In this document: positions 1 to 6,938 of the stretch, piece after piece | Layout: every line of letters starts with the position of its first letter | How positions within the stretch are numbered: the first letter of the stretch is position 1 | Origin: Deltaproteobacteria bacterium RIFCSPHIGHO2_02_FULL_40_11 | GTDB lineage: Bacteria; Bdellovibrionota; JACOXK01; 2-02-FULL-40-11 | DNA length: 7,513 bases | NCBI GenBank assembly: GCA_001798105.1 | Contig: MGRI01000051.1 | Span: 1-7,513, forward strand | Reading direction: 5' to 3' | Program-made: the position numbers and the translations under genes | Notes under the pieces: generated by a model | What the model was told of the DNA's origin: nothing | Database searches by the model: none | The model's input: only the letters and a program-made list of their open reading frames with translations

Positions 1-434
1 GGGACTTTTACGTTAACACTTTCATAATAATTATAGCTTAAATGAGATGGAACATATTCAGATTGCCAATCACCTCCCATTTGTTCGTGTATTCTGTGTT
101 GAGAAAGGTTTACATTGTTTAGCCCCGAAACGGGCTGGTTATTTAAAAGAAAGGTACTGAGATAATCCCGTTTGATGTGTTGCCAGACATGCGGTGGAAT
201 GGCTTGATATTGGTGAAAGCGCACCCATCGATCATAGGTTTTAAAATCTGGATCGCCTTTGTTTAAAATATAGGGACGTCCGTCTGTCCCTGTATATGTG
301 GGCGCTTGTAGCGGGCCCCAAGTTCCATCCTCCCGTTGTTCACGTACGATGGGACGTTGTGAAATCCCCTCTTTTGTAGGGTAAAGGAATAAAAACAAGG
401 CCAAAATGCATTGAAACAAGAGTATATGTTTCAT
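1..434 (-). CDS. Exported protein of unknown function, N-terminal part only (cut by window edge)
   Basis: An open frame of 144 codons runs on the minus strand from an ATG at 434 to the left edge without a stop. It begins MKHILLFQCILALFLFLYPT, a basic start followed by a strongly hydrophobic stretch of about 14 residues, which reads as a Sec signal peptide. Cleavage probably falls somewhere in residues 19-25. The mature part is rich in aromatic and polar residues (for example YDRWVRFHQYQ at 67-77 and NYYESV at 135-140), as expected of a soluble or outer-surface protein. No lipobox is visible around Cys9. I do not recognise the family. A second in-frame ATG lies six bases upstream (440), and neither start has a clear Shine-Dalgarno sequence. 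It is divergent from the erpA-like gene, with about 36 bp between likely starts. The signal peptide and uninterrupted frame support a real gene; the function is unknown. Confidence 0.72.
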   Translation of the reverse strand, partial: MKHILLFQCILALFLFLYPTKEGISQRPIVREQREDGTWGPLQAPTYTGTDGRPYILNKGDPDFKTYDRWVRFHQYQAIPPHVWQHIKRDYLSTFLLNNQPVSGLNNVNLSQHRIHEQMGGDWQSEYVPSHLSYNYYESVNVKV

Positions 435-470
435 GTACATCTTATCGGAAAAATGATAGAAAACTTGAAT

Positions 471-845
471 ATGGCAGGATTATTACAATTAGAAGGCACA
501 CAAAAAAAAGCGTCCAATGAACCGATTACGTTGACCGATGCGGCTGTTGAAAAAATGAAAGTACATCAAGCGAGCCTAGCTGAAGCCAAAGGAAAGAGTC
601 TTCGCATTTATATTACAGCGGGTGGGTGTTCTGGATATTCTTATAATTTTAAATACGATCAAGCCAAAGAGAATGATTTAACGTTTGAAAAAAACGGTGT
701 CAACGTGCTTGTCGATCCAAAGTCCTATGCCCTTATTTCTGGCGCTACGCTGGATTATCATGAAGGTCTAACGGGGGCTGGTTTTACGCTCAATAACCCT
801 AACCAAACCGGTGGCTGCGGGTGTGGTAGTTCGTTTAGTATGTAG
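471..845 (+). CDS. erpA: A-type iron-sulfur cluster carrier (ErpA/IscA/HesB family)
   Basis: This protein of 124 residues (from the ATG at 471) carries and inserts Fe-S clusters into apo-proteins in the cytoplasm. All three cluster-binding cysteines of the family are visible: Cys53 in GGCSGYSY, and Cys116 and Cys118 in the C-terminal GGCGCGSSFSM. The middle (LRIYITAGGCSG, VLVDPKSYALISGATLDY, EGLTGAGFTLNNPN) follows E. coli ErpA closely, including the SSFS ending, so I prefer ErpA to IscA or SufA, though subfamily assignment by eye is not certain. The frame is open back to a TTG at 411. The start at 471 gives the usual length; an ATG at 453 would add six residues, and neither has a good ribosome binding site. 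No isc or suf genes lie alongside. The last 26 codons, including the CGCG motif and stop, overlap the end of the opposing ygfZ-like gene. Confidence 0.93.
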   Translation: MAGLLQLEGTQKKASNEPITLTDAAVEKMKVHQASLAEAKGKSLRIYITAGGCSGYSYNFKYDQAKENDLTFEKNGVNVLVDPKSYALISGATLDYHEGLTGAGFTLNNPNQTGGCGCGSSFSM

Positions 846-1520
846 TACGTTTTCTCCTAAATACTGATATTTCACATATCCCAAAGCAACTATTTTTTGA
901 TCTTCTGACAAGCATGCACTTGTAATCCACCCTACTTCGCTTGTGTCTAGGAATATTTTTGTGTCTTTCGGAGGGATTTCATTTCCTTCGATTTGAAATA
1001 CACAGAGTTTTTTATTGACGTGCCCAAGGTTGTGGAGCCTGGCAATAACTTCTTGCCCGATATAACACCCTTTTTGAAAGTTGAGGGCGTCTTCTAAGTT
1101 CGCTTCTTGAGGCAGGTTTTCTTCTGTAAGATCGATGCCATACTTCGGAACCCCCATTTGAATTCGAAGCTCTTCTTTTTCTGTAAATGAAATTTTTTCT
1201 TTAACAGCATCAATGCCCGTTGGTGAAGAGGATTCATCTACAATTTTTACATCTTCTAAAATAATGTAGCTTTGAAGCAGGTTCAGTGTTTTTTCTTTTA
1301 AAGCGTGGTCCATGACCAAATAAAACATATTTTCATCTTCACACACACAGTAAAAAAGGGACATCACCCTTCCCTTTTTATTACATAAACATGTTAAACA
1401 TATTTCTTTGGGGTGCAGTCGAAGAATATGATTGGTTGAGACATTGTTTAAAAATGTCTTTGCATCTTTTCCTTGAATGGAAATCGTAGAAGTTTCGCCT
1501 GTCCAAAAATAAGAAGACAT
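768..1520 (-). CDS. ygfZ: YgfZ/IBA57-like folate-binding Fe-S cluster assembly factor
   Basis: This 250-residue protein belongs to the YgfZ/GcvT-like family (IBA57/CAF17 in mitochondria), which helps assemble or repair Fe-S clusters in enzymes such as MiaB, with folate involvement. The signature KGCYIGQE is at residues 150-157, with the conserved Cys152, followed by ARLHNLGHVNKKL, which matches the family's A-R-x-x-H-x-G-x-x-x-K-x-L pattern. The N-terminal IQGKDAKTFLNNVSTN (15-30) matches the family's opening motif. VGWITSACL and IVALGYV (196-216) mark the C-terminal barrel. The ATG overlaps the pepN stop (TAATG) and has no Shine-Dalgarno sequence of its own, so translation is probably coupled to pepN. 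The last 25 codons plus stop lie antisense to erpA. Family assignment is firm; the symbol follows bacterial usage. Confidence 0.92.
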   Translation of the reverse strand: MSSYFWTGETSTISIQGKDAKTFLNNVSTNHILRLHPKEICLTCLCNKKGRVMSLFYCVCEDENMFYLVMDHALKEKTLNLLQSYIILEDVKIVDESSSPTGIDAVKEKISFTEKEELRIQMGVPKYGIDLTEENLPQEANLEDALNFQKGCYIGQEVIARLHNLGHVNKKLCVFQIEGNEIPPKDTKIFLDTSEVGWITSACLSEDQKIVALGYVKYQYLGENVLHTKRTTTPAATGLVRVIERKTSPR

Positions 1521-4069
1521 TAGGCGAAATAACTTTGTACGCGTTTTTTAATCTTAAGCGCTCTTTCGTCTTCTTGGTGGGCAACTTTTAAACGCTTTAC
1601 AACAACGGGGGGCAGTTTTTTGGCTTGTTTTTGAATAAATAAGGCTAAGGTTTTAACACTTTCATCGGTATGCAGTGTGGGCGCCAAAGAAGCTGTATAC
1701 GCGGATAAATATTCATTTTCTTTGGTTTTTGAAAGCTTTAAAAGATTTTCAAAGAAAGCACTGGAAAATTCTTTGTGTAAATGATCTTGGTTCGATGGGA
1801 AAAGATGTGTCATGACTGTTTTTGTTCTGGCCAAAGACAGGTCCGATTTTCCATCTGTAACTTTTTGAAACCACTTTTGTTTAATGTCTAAAACAGGTTG
1901 TAAGACTTCACATGCTAAAGCAGATTTTTGGCCATTTTCAGAGGGGTCTTTTTTAAGTTCTTTTTCTCTTAAGGATTCAGATCCAGCGTAGTTATGTTTA
2001 TGAAGCTGCGAAATTATTTTCCACCTTCGATCTTGGTCTAAAACAAAACCAGAAAGTGTCAGCTTTCCTTCTAAAAAGGAAAGCACTTTTTCTTGGACAG
2101 TCGGTGATTCTGAGAATTTAATATATTCATCAAAATACAGTTTTTGAAAATCAGAGCCTGGTTTTGCGCTTTGAAGTGCGCCCCATAAGAAGCTTTGGGC
2201 CTGATCTAAAAAGGCTGTTTTTTCTTGGGTTTGGGGCATGTAAATAAAAGAATCAAAAAATCGTTTTACAATACTATTTGCGACATAAATATTGTCTTCT
2301 TTTTTTAAGTGATTAAAGAGGAGTTTTTGAAATTCTGGGAGGGGAAGTTCAGTATCTCGAACCATATCCCAAAGCGATTGCCAAAACATAAGCCTTGTAA
2401 AGGGATCTGAAATTTTTCCTAAATGGCCCTGGGCAGTTTCTAAGGTTTTGGAATCTAACTTAATTTTCACATAATCGTGGTCATCTGTATTTGGATAAAT
2501 CATATCTGCATTTAAATACGCTTCATACTTTAGAAGAGAGGTCTTGTCTTTTTCATAGGTGAGCGGGAAAGAAGCATCTAATACAATTTTATTGTTTTTA
2601 AGCTTGTAACACCCAATTAAAGTTTTGTGGGGCCGAAGTGTATTCTGTTTACCCCCTGTTTTTTTCTGAAGAAGTATTTTTTTCTTTCGATCAATTTCAA
2701 TCGTATTTGGGCTATCTGTTTTGAGCCAAAGCTTTGTCCAAGCGTTTAAATTTTTTCCAGCGGCCTTCCCCAGTTCTGAAATAAAATCTTTGAGTTCTGT
2801 ATTTTTGTAGGCGTATCGCTTAAAATAATTTTGAACGCCTTTTTGAAACATCTTGGGCCCCAAGTAATATGCAATTTGTTTTAAACAAGAAGCGCCCTTG
2901 CCATAAGTAATCCCATCAAAATTAATAAAGGCTGTTTCTGTGTCTTGAACGTCTCCAAAAATGGGGTGTGTGGTAACGAGCCCATCTTCCCAATAAGCCC
3001 ATTGTTTAATGTCAGAATAAAAACTTTGCCAAACACGTTTAAATTCCGTGGCGTTGTCGATGGCTAAAATAGACATATAGGTTGCAAAGCTTTCGTTGAG
3101 CCATAAATCATTCCACCAGCGCATCGTAACCAAGTTTCCAAACCACATATGGGCCATTTCATGTAAAATAACCTCCGCCAAGGTTTCTCTTTGTTTTTCT
3201 GTGGCCTCAGCCCTTGGGATATAAGCCTCATTAAAGGTAACAGCCCCCACATTTTCCATGGCGCCAGAATTAAAATCTGCCACAATGATTTGGTCATATT
3301 TTGAGAAGGCATATTTACACTTAAAATATTTTTGGAAAAACCCAAACCCTTGTTGTGTAATGGTAAACCATTCTTTTACAGGGACATATTTGGCAAAAGA
3401 CGCTCTGGCCATTAAACGAAGGGGAATATTTCCGGCTTTTGATTCCCAAATTTGATAAGGACCGGCATGCATTGAAAAAATATAGGTACTAAAAGGCTTT
3501 GTTTTGGGAAAAAACCAACGGGTCAAATCTTTGGAAACCGTTTCTTTTTTATTTTCCAAGGTGGCACTGACTACGACCCAATCTTTTGGGGCATCTACGG
3601 TAAGTGTATAGGTTGCTTTCAAATCGGGTTGATCAAAGCAAGGAAACATTAAATTGGTGTCATAGGGTTCAAAGTCGGAATAAAGATAAACGCGCCCATC
3701 TTGAGGATCTTGAAATCGATACAGCCCTTTCCCAGATTTATTATAAGGATGCGAAAAAGAAATTTTAATTTTATTTTTACCCCGCTTTAGATCCATACTT
3801 GGAATTTCGATAAAATATTTTTCGTAAGCAATTTGAGAAACTTCTTTACCATTCATGAATAGTTTTTGAACATTTCCATCTAAAAAATCGATCGTTAAAG
3901 GTTTTTGAGATTTTAAATCAAAATGTATCTCTACCTCTCCAAAAAATTCAGTGTTTTTATCTTCAAGTTTAAAAGATAAATTGTAGTGAACATTTGAAAT
4001 AAAAGAGGCCCGATAAGCTGCGTATTTTTGAGAAATGCCTTGGACTTTTTGTCTTTTTTCAACTTTCAT
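1520..4069 (-). CDS. pepN: Aminopeptidase N, M1 family zinc metallopeptidase (S. lividans type)
   Basis: This 849-residue enzyme removes N-terminal amino acids from peptides. The zinc site is complete: HEMAH at 303-307 (His303, His307, catalytic Glu304) and the third ligand Glu326 in WLNESFA, 18 residues further on. The substrate-anchoring GAMEN motif is at 269-273. Tyr389 in GITYGKGAS fits the transition-state-stabilising tyrosine. The N-terminal beta domain ends near residue 200; the part after about 520 is helical and resembles the ERAP1-like C-terminal domain (for example QDRRWKIISQLHKHNY). This architecture and the MWFGNLVTMRWWNDLWLNES block resemble the Streptomyces lividans-type PepN rather than the E. 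coli type. No signal peptide is seen, so it is probably cytoplasmic. The ATG at 4069 has a partial ribosome binding site (AAAGGG, three bases before ATG) and gives a normal N-terminus. It leads a two-gene unit with ygfZ. Confidence 0.96.
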   Translation of the reverse strand: MKVEKRQKVQGISQKYAAYRASFISNVHYNLSFKLEDKNTEFFGEVEIHFDLKSQKPLTIDFLDGNVQKLFMNGKEVSQIAYEKYFIEIPSMDLKRGKNKIKISFSHPYNKSGKGLYRFQDPQDGRVYLYSDFEPYDTNLMFPCFDQPDLKATYTLTVDAPKDWVVVSATLENKKETVSKDLTRWFFPKTKPFSTYIFSMHAGPYQIWESKAGNIPLRLMARASFAKYVPVKEWFTITQQGFGFFQKYFKCKYAFSKYDQIIVADFNSGAMENVGAVTFNEAYIPRAEATEKQRETLAEVILHEMAHMWFGNLVTMRWWNDLWLNESFATYMSILAIDNATEFKRVWQSFYSDIKQWAYWEDGLVTTHPIFGDVQDTETAFINFDGITYGKGASCLKQIAYYLGPKMFQKGVQNYFKRYAYKNTELKDFISELGKAAGKNLNAWTKLWLKTDSPNTIEIDRKKKILLQKKTGGKQNTLRPHKTLIGCYKLKNNKIVLDASFPLTYEKDKTSLLKYEAYLNADMIYPNTDDHDYVKIKLDSKTLETAQGHLGKISDPFTRLMFWQSLWDMVRDTELPLPEFQKLLFNHLKKEDNIYVANSIVKRFFDSFIYMPQTQEKTAFLDQAQSFLWGALQSAKPGSDFQKLYFDEYIKFSESPTVQEKVLSFLEGKLTLSGFVLDQDRRWKIISQLHKHNYAGSESLREKELKKDPSENGQKSALACEVLQPVLDIKQKWFQKVTDGKSDLSLARTKTVMTHLFPSNQDHLHKEFSSAFFENLLKLSKTKENEYLSAYTASLAPTLHTDESVKTLALFIQKQAKKLPPVVVKRLKVAHQEDERALKIKKRVQSYFA

Positions 4070-4080
4070 CTGCCCTTTGT

Positions 4081-4108
4081 TTTATGTGACTTGTTTCGTG
4101 TTTGTCAA
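4081..4108 (-). promoter_or_regulatory. Candidate sigma-70 promoter for pepN-ygfZ
   Basis: On the minus strand a perfect -35 hexamer TTGACA (4108-4103) is followed after 16 bp by CATAAA (4086-4081), four of six matches to the -10 consensus. Transcription would start near 4074, leaving a leader of only about five bases before the pepN ATG and cutting into its AAAGGG ribosome binding site. That is a point against it. It interlocks with the apaG promoter candidate on the other strand. Confidence 0.35.
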
Positions 4109-4114
4109 TATGAT
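4086..4114 (+). promoter_or_regulatory. Candidate sigma-70 promoter for apaG
   Basis: On the plus strand GTGACT (4086-4091, four of six matches to TTGACA) lies 17 bp from TATGAT (4109-4114, five of six matches to TATAAT). The predicted start of transcription is near 4121, about nine bases before the apaG ATG at 4130, so the mRNA would be nearly leaderless. It shares almost all its DNA with the opposing pepN promoter candidate. Confidence 0.38.
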
Positions 4115-4129
4115 AACACTTTGAAAAAT

Positions 4130-4561
4130 ATGCTTTATCGTCAAAAAACAGGCCCCATCGAAGTGCGTGTGCGACCGATTTATAGTCGAAAACACTCTGC
4201 GCCACAAACGGGGCTTTATATTTGGGAATATGAAATCCAAGTGGAAAACCAAAGCACTGTTCCGCTTCAATTGATGAATCGTTATTGGAAGGTTCGAAAT
4301 GCTAACGGAGAAGAAGAAAAAATTTCGGGTGCAGGCGTCATTGGCCTTCGCCCCATCATTCAACCTGGGCAGATCTTTCAATACACAAGTTACACGCGTT
4401 TAAATACACCCAGAGGCGAAATGCTCGGTCATTATGAAATGAAAGGTGCTACCGAAGAAACCTTTTTTGTAAGAATCCCAAAATTCACGCTGGCTTATCC
4501 CGTGCAGTTGATTCATACCTTCGGACCTCAGAATGACGGTCCAAAACCCACCTCTATATAA
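4130..4561 (+). CDS. apaG: ApaG domain protein (DUF525)
   Basis: The 143-residue product has the ApaG fold, a small immunoglobulin-like beta domain. Bacterial ApaG has been linked to Co2+/Mg2+ tolerance, but its biochemical role is not settled. Family landmarks are IEVRVRPIY near the start, YEIQVENQSTVPLQLMNRYW, then GAGVIGLRPIIQPGQIFQYTS with its glycine pattern, and GEMLGHYEM. The end of the domain, FTLAYPVQLIH, aligns with the C-terminus of E. coli ApaG (FRLAVPTLIH); here a tail of about 14 residues follows. The frame is open upstream to 4028, but that part lies inside pepN. The ATG at 4130 places the conserved core at the usual distance; an in-frame TTG at 4121 is possible. No clear Shine-Dalgarno sequence is present. 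It is divergent from pepN, and its stop overlaps the typA stop region by 8 bp. Confidence 0.92.
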   Translation: MLYRQKTGPIEVRVRPIYSRKHSAPQTGLYIWEYEIQVENQSTVPLQLMNRYWKVRNANGEEEKISGAGVIGLRPIIQPGQIFQYTSYTRLNTPRGEMLGHYEMKGATEETFFVRIPKFTLAYPVQLIHTFGPQNDGPKPTSI

Positions 4562-6326
4562 ACGATTTCTTTCGCATCCGTACAGTTTTAGGGGTTACTT
4601 CAACCAACTCTGTGCCATCGATGTATTCCAAGCAGTCTTCTAAATCCATTTGTTTGGGAGGTTCAAAGTGTTCGCTGACGCCATCTCCTTTAGATCTCAT
4701 GTTTGAAAGATGTTTTTCCTTACAGACATTGACGCGCATATCCGACCCTCTTGAGTTTTGTCCCACAATTTGGCCTTTGTATACCGGAATACCAGGTCCA
4801 ATAAAAAGTTTTCCTCTTTCTTGGGCATTTAAGAGGCCATAGAGATTTGTGACCCCATCTTCATGGGCGACAAGCGAGCCCCTGTCTCTTTCCCTGATAA
4901 ATGCGCTATCGGGTTGGTAATCATGAAAAAGCGTATTGATGAGTCCCAACCCCTTGGTGTCCGTTAAAAACTCGCCTCTAAATCCAAAAAGTTCGCGTGT
5001 AGATACAATGAATTCAAACGTATAGATGCCATTTTCACTTTGCATGTTCATCATTTCAGCATGGCGCATTCCCATTTTTTGCATGATCGTCCCCGTGTAA
5101 TCTTCTGGAACTTCAATAAAAACTTTTTCAAAGGGGGCATACCGTACGCCCTCTACGTTTTTGGTAATGACTTCGGGTTGCGAGACTTCAAACTCATATC
5201 CTTCACGACGCATGCGTTCAATAAAGATGGCCAAATGCAGCTCTCCACGCCCAGAAACAATCCAGGAGCCATCAGGGGCATCTTCCACCCGAAGCGCAAC
5301 ATCTTTTTCCAATTCTTTATACAGCCGATCTCGAATTTGCCGGGAGGTTTTAAATTCTCCTTCTTTTCCAGCAAAAGGAGAACTATTGACCCGAAAGGTC
5401 ATGCGCAGTGTGGGTTGCTCAATCCCTAAAACAGGAAGTGCTACAGGATAATTCACATCTGAAACCGTTTCTCCAATCGTAATGTCTGGGATTCCAGAGA
5501 TTGCCACAATATCTCCTGCCAGAGCCTCTTGAACTTCAACACTTTCAAGCCCCTGGTAGGCCATAATGGAAGTTAAACGATAGGGTTTTTGTGCTCCCGA
5601 TCTTGAAATATGCATGACGTTTTGCCCTGTTTTGAGTGTTCCTTGATAAATGCGCCCCATGGCAATGCGACCTTTAAAATTATTTGCAGAAATCATGGCC
5701 ACCCTCATTTGGAGTGGCTTTGTAATATCTCCCGTTGGAGCCGCTACATGTTGGAAAATGGTATCAAAAATAGAAGAAATATCTTTCATTTGGTCAAGCT
5801 CTGGCGTTAACCCGGCTTTTCCCAATTTGGAACTTGCATATACCACTGGGAAATCAAGCGCCTGATCATCTGCCCCAAGTTCAATAAATAAATCAAAAAT
5901 TTTATCTAATACAATTGAAGGTCTGGCGTCTGCTTTATCAATTTTATTGATGACAACAATTACTTTTAATTTTGAACTCAAAGCTTGTTTTAAAACAAAA
6001 CGGGTTTGTGGCATCGGGCCTTCTTTGGCATCCACCAAAAGCAAACACCCATCGGCCATGGATAAAACACGCTCGACTTCTCCGCCAAAATCAGCATGGC
6101 CAGGGGTATCAATGATATTGATCTTTGTTCCATTCCATTCGACAGCGGCATTTTTTGAAAAAATGGTAATCCCCCGCTCTCTTTCAAGTTCATTGCTATC
6201 CATAATACAAGAGACATCTTGAAGATCTTTATCCAACTTTGTTTTAGATTGCCGCAAAAGTGCATCGACCAAAGTTGTTTTTCCGTGGTCCACGTGTGCA
6301 ATAATGGCTACATTTCGAATATTCAT
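4554..6326 (-). CDS. typA: Ribosome-associated GTPase TypA/BipA
   Basis: This is a translational GTPase of 590 residues (E. coli BipA has about 607) that binds the 70S ribosome and supports 50S assembly and growth under stress such as cold. The G motifs are all present, counted from the ATG at 6326: G1 AHVDHGKT (10-17), G2 RGITI (51-55), G3 DTPGH (73-77), G4 NKID (127-130) and G5 at SSK (165-167). Elongation-factor-like domains follow, including GRGELHLAIFIERMRREGYE, and the BipA-specific C-terminal domain (for example FGFRGEFLTDT and PGIPVYKGQIVG) is complete. The frame extends five codons further to a TTG at 6341, but BipA proteins normally begin a few residues before RNVAIIAHVDHGK, which favours 6326. 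The upstream sequence ends in CTCTTTTT and has no Shine-Dalgarno. The peptidase gene ends 52 bp upstream on the same strand without a terminator between. Confidence 0.96.
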   Translation of the reverse strand: MNIRNVAIIAHVDHGKTTLVDALLRQSKTKLDKDLQDVSCIMDSNELERERGITIFSKNAAVEWNGTKINIIDTPGHADFGGEVERVLSMADGCLLLVDAKEGPMPQTRFVLKQALSSKLKVIVVINKIDKADARPSIVLDKIFDLFIELGADDQALDFPVVYASSKLGKAGLTPELDQMKDISSIFDTIFQHVAAPTGDITKPLQMRVAMISANNFKGRIAMGRIYQGTLKTGQNVMHISRSGAQKPYRLTSIMAYQGLESVEVQEALAGDIVAISGIPDITIGETVSDVNYPVALPVLGIEQPTLRMTFRVNSSPFAGKEGEFKTSRQIRDRLYKELEKDVALRVEDAPDGSWIVSGRGELHLAIFIERMRREGYEFEVSQPEVITKNVEGVRYAPFEKVFIEVPEDYTGTIMQKMGMRHAEMMNMQSENGIYTFEFIVSTRELFGFRGEFLTDTKGLGLINTLFHDYQPDSAFIRERDRGSLVAHEDGVTNLYGLLNAQERGKLFIGPGIPVYKGQIVGQNSRGSDMRVNVCKEKHLSNMRSKGDGVSEHFEPPKQMDLEDCLEYIDGTELVEVTPKTVRMRKKSFI

Positions 6327-6378
6327 AAAAAGAGTGCCCAAGGATACGGCATTTGATACTGAATTTGCAAGGAGTAAG

Positions 6379-6930
6379 TTACTCTATTTCAATGGCTAAC
6401 CGAACTGTGGGCTGTGTGGGGCCACCATACCAAATACTTAGAAAATCACTGTGAGAATAAGAGCCAGAATAGTCTCCCTGAAGTGGGTCCATGAGAATGA
6501 TATGATTTTGAGTCACAAAGGCAACATTTGCCCAATGCCCTTCCCCTTCCGACTGAATGTTTACAATATATCCTTTTCCTTTGCTTAATCCTGTTTTGAT
6601 CTCAAGCAGCGTCATACTTTCACGAAAATGTGCTTTCAAGCCAAAAGAATGCAATACATCTACCATTGCTTCCACCCGTGTTCCTTCTTTTTCATTTGTG
6701 CGGGTTCGCTTGGCAATCTTGCCTTCCCCGGGCGATGAAATGTATCGCGCCAAAAGTTGCGAATGGATGCACGCAGGGCCGCAGGTATAGGGCAAAACTT
6801 GGCGGTATGGAAAGGGCATGATTCTTGAGAGGTATTTTTCACAAGAAAAATCAGAAGCAACCCCTTTTAGCGGATAAATCCCACCTGAGGCGAAAACCAC
6901 AATCAAAATAATACACTTTGGAATACCCAT
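6379..6930 (-). CDS. Exported C39-like papain-fold cysteine peptidase
   Basis: The ATG at 6930 gives 183 residues. It opens MGIPKCIILIVVFASGG, a basic start plus hydrophobic core, and a probable signal peptidase site near KGVAS (23-27), so the protein should be exported. The body has the papain-like C39 layout: a glutamine six residues before the nucleophile (Gln44 and Cys50 in RQVLPYTCGPACIHSQLL), His132 in EGHWANVAFV, and Asp148 in LMDPLQGDYSGSY. Together these make a complete Gln-Cys-His-Asp set. C39 domains are known from bacteriocin-processing transporters, but stand-alone C39-like proteins also exist, and no ABC transporter or leader peptide gene is visible here. Substrate unknown. The frame runs upstream into tRNA-Pro, but residues encoded there are plainly tRNA sequence. 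No Shine-Dalgarno precedes the ATG, which lies 8 bases after the tRNA. Peptidase fold is likely; activity is inferred. Confidence 0.82.
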   Translation of the reverse strand: MGIPKCIILIVVFASGGIYPLKGVASDFSCEKYLSRIMPFPYRQVLPYTCGPACIHSQLLARYISSPGEGKIAKRTRTNEKEGTRVEAMVDVLHSFGLKAHFRESMTLLEIKTGLSKGKGYIVNIQSEGEGHWANVAFVTQNHIILMDPLQGDYSGSYSHSDFLSIWYGGPTQPTVRLAIEIE

Positions 6931-6938
6931 ACAAAATT

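Noticed and set aside
121..136. Small hairpin AGCCC-CGAAAC-GGGCT as a regulatory RNA element
   Set aside because: Five base pairs inside an open reading frame, easily due to chance.
411..470. Longer erpA-like frame from a TTG at 411
   Set aside because: It would overlap the signal peptide coding region of the divergent gene and add residues unlike the ErpA family; the ATG at 471 gives normal length.
4028..4129. Longer apaG frame from 4028
   Set aside because: The added 34 residues lie in pepN and the promoter region and have no counterpart in ApaG proteins.
4082..4381. Minus-strand 99-codon frame opposite apaG
   Set aside because: It is antisense to conserved ApaG sequence and ends in the pepN promoter region; no family resemblance.
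4523..4542. GGACC/GGTCC inverted repeat near the end of apaG as a terminator
   Set aside because: Only five base pairs with a ten-base loop, inside the coding region, with no T-run on either strand.
5040..5451. Plus-strand open frames of 96-129 codons opposite typA
   Set aside because: They are antisense to the conserved typA coding sequence, show no recognisable domain and have no ribosome binding site.
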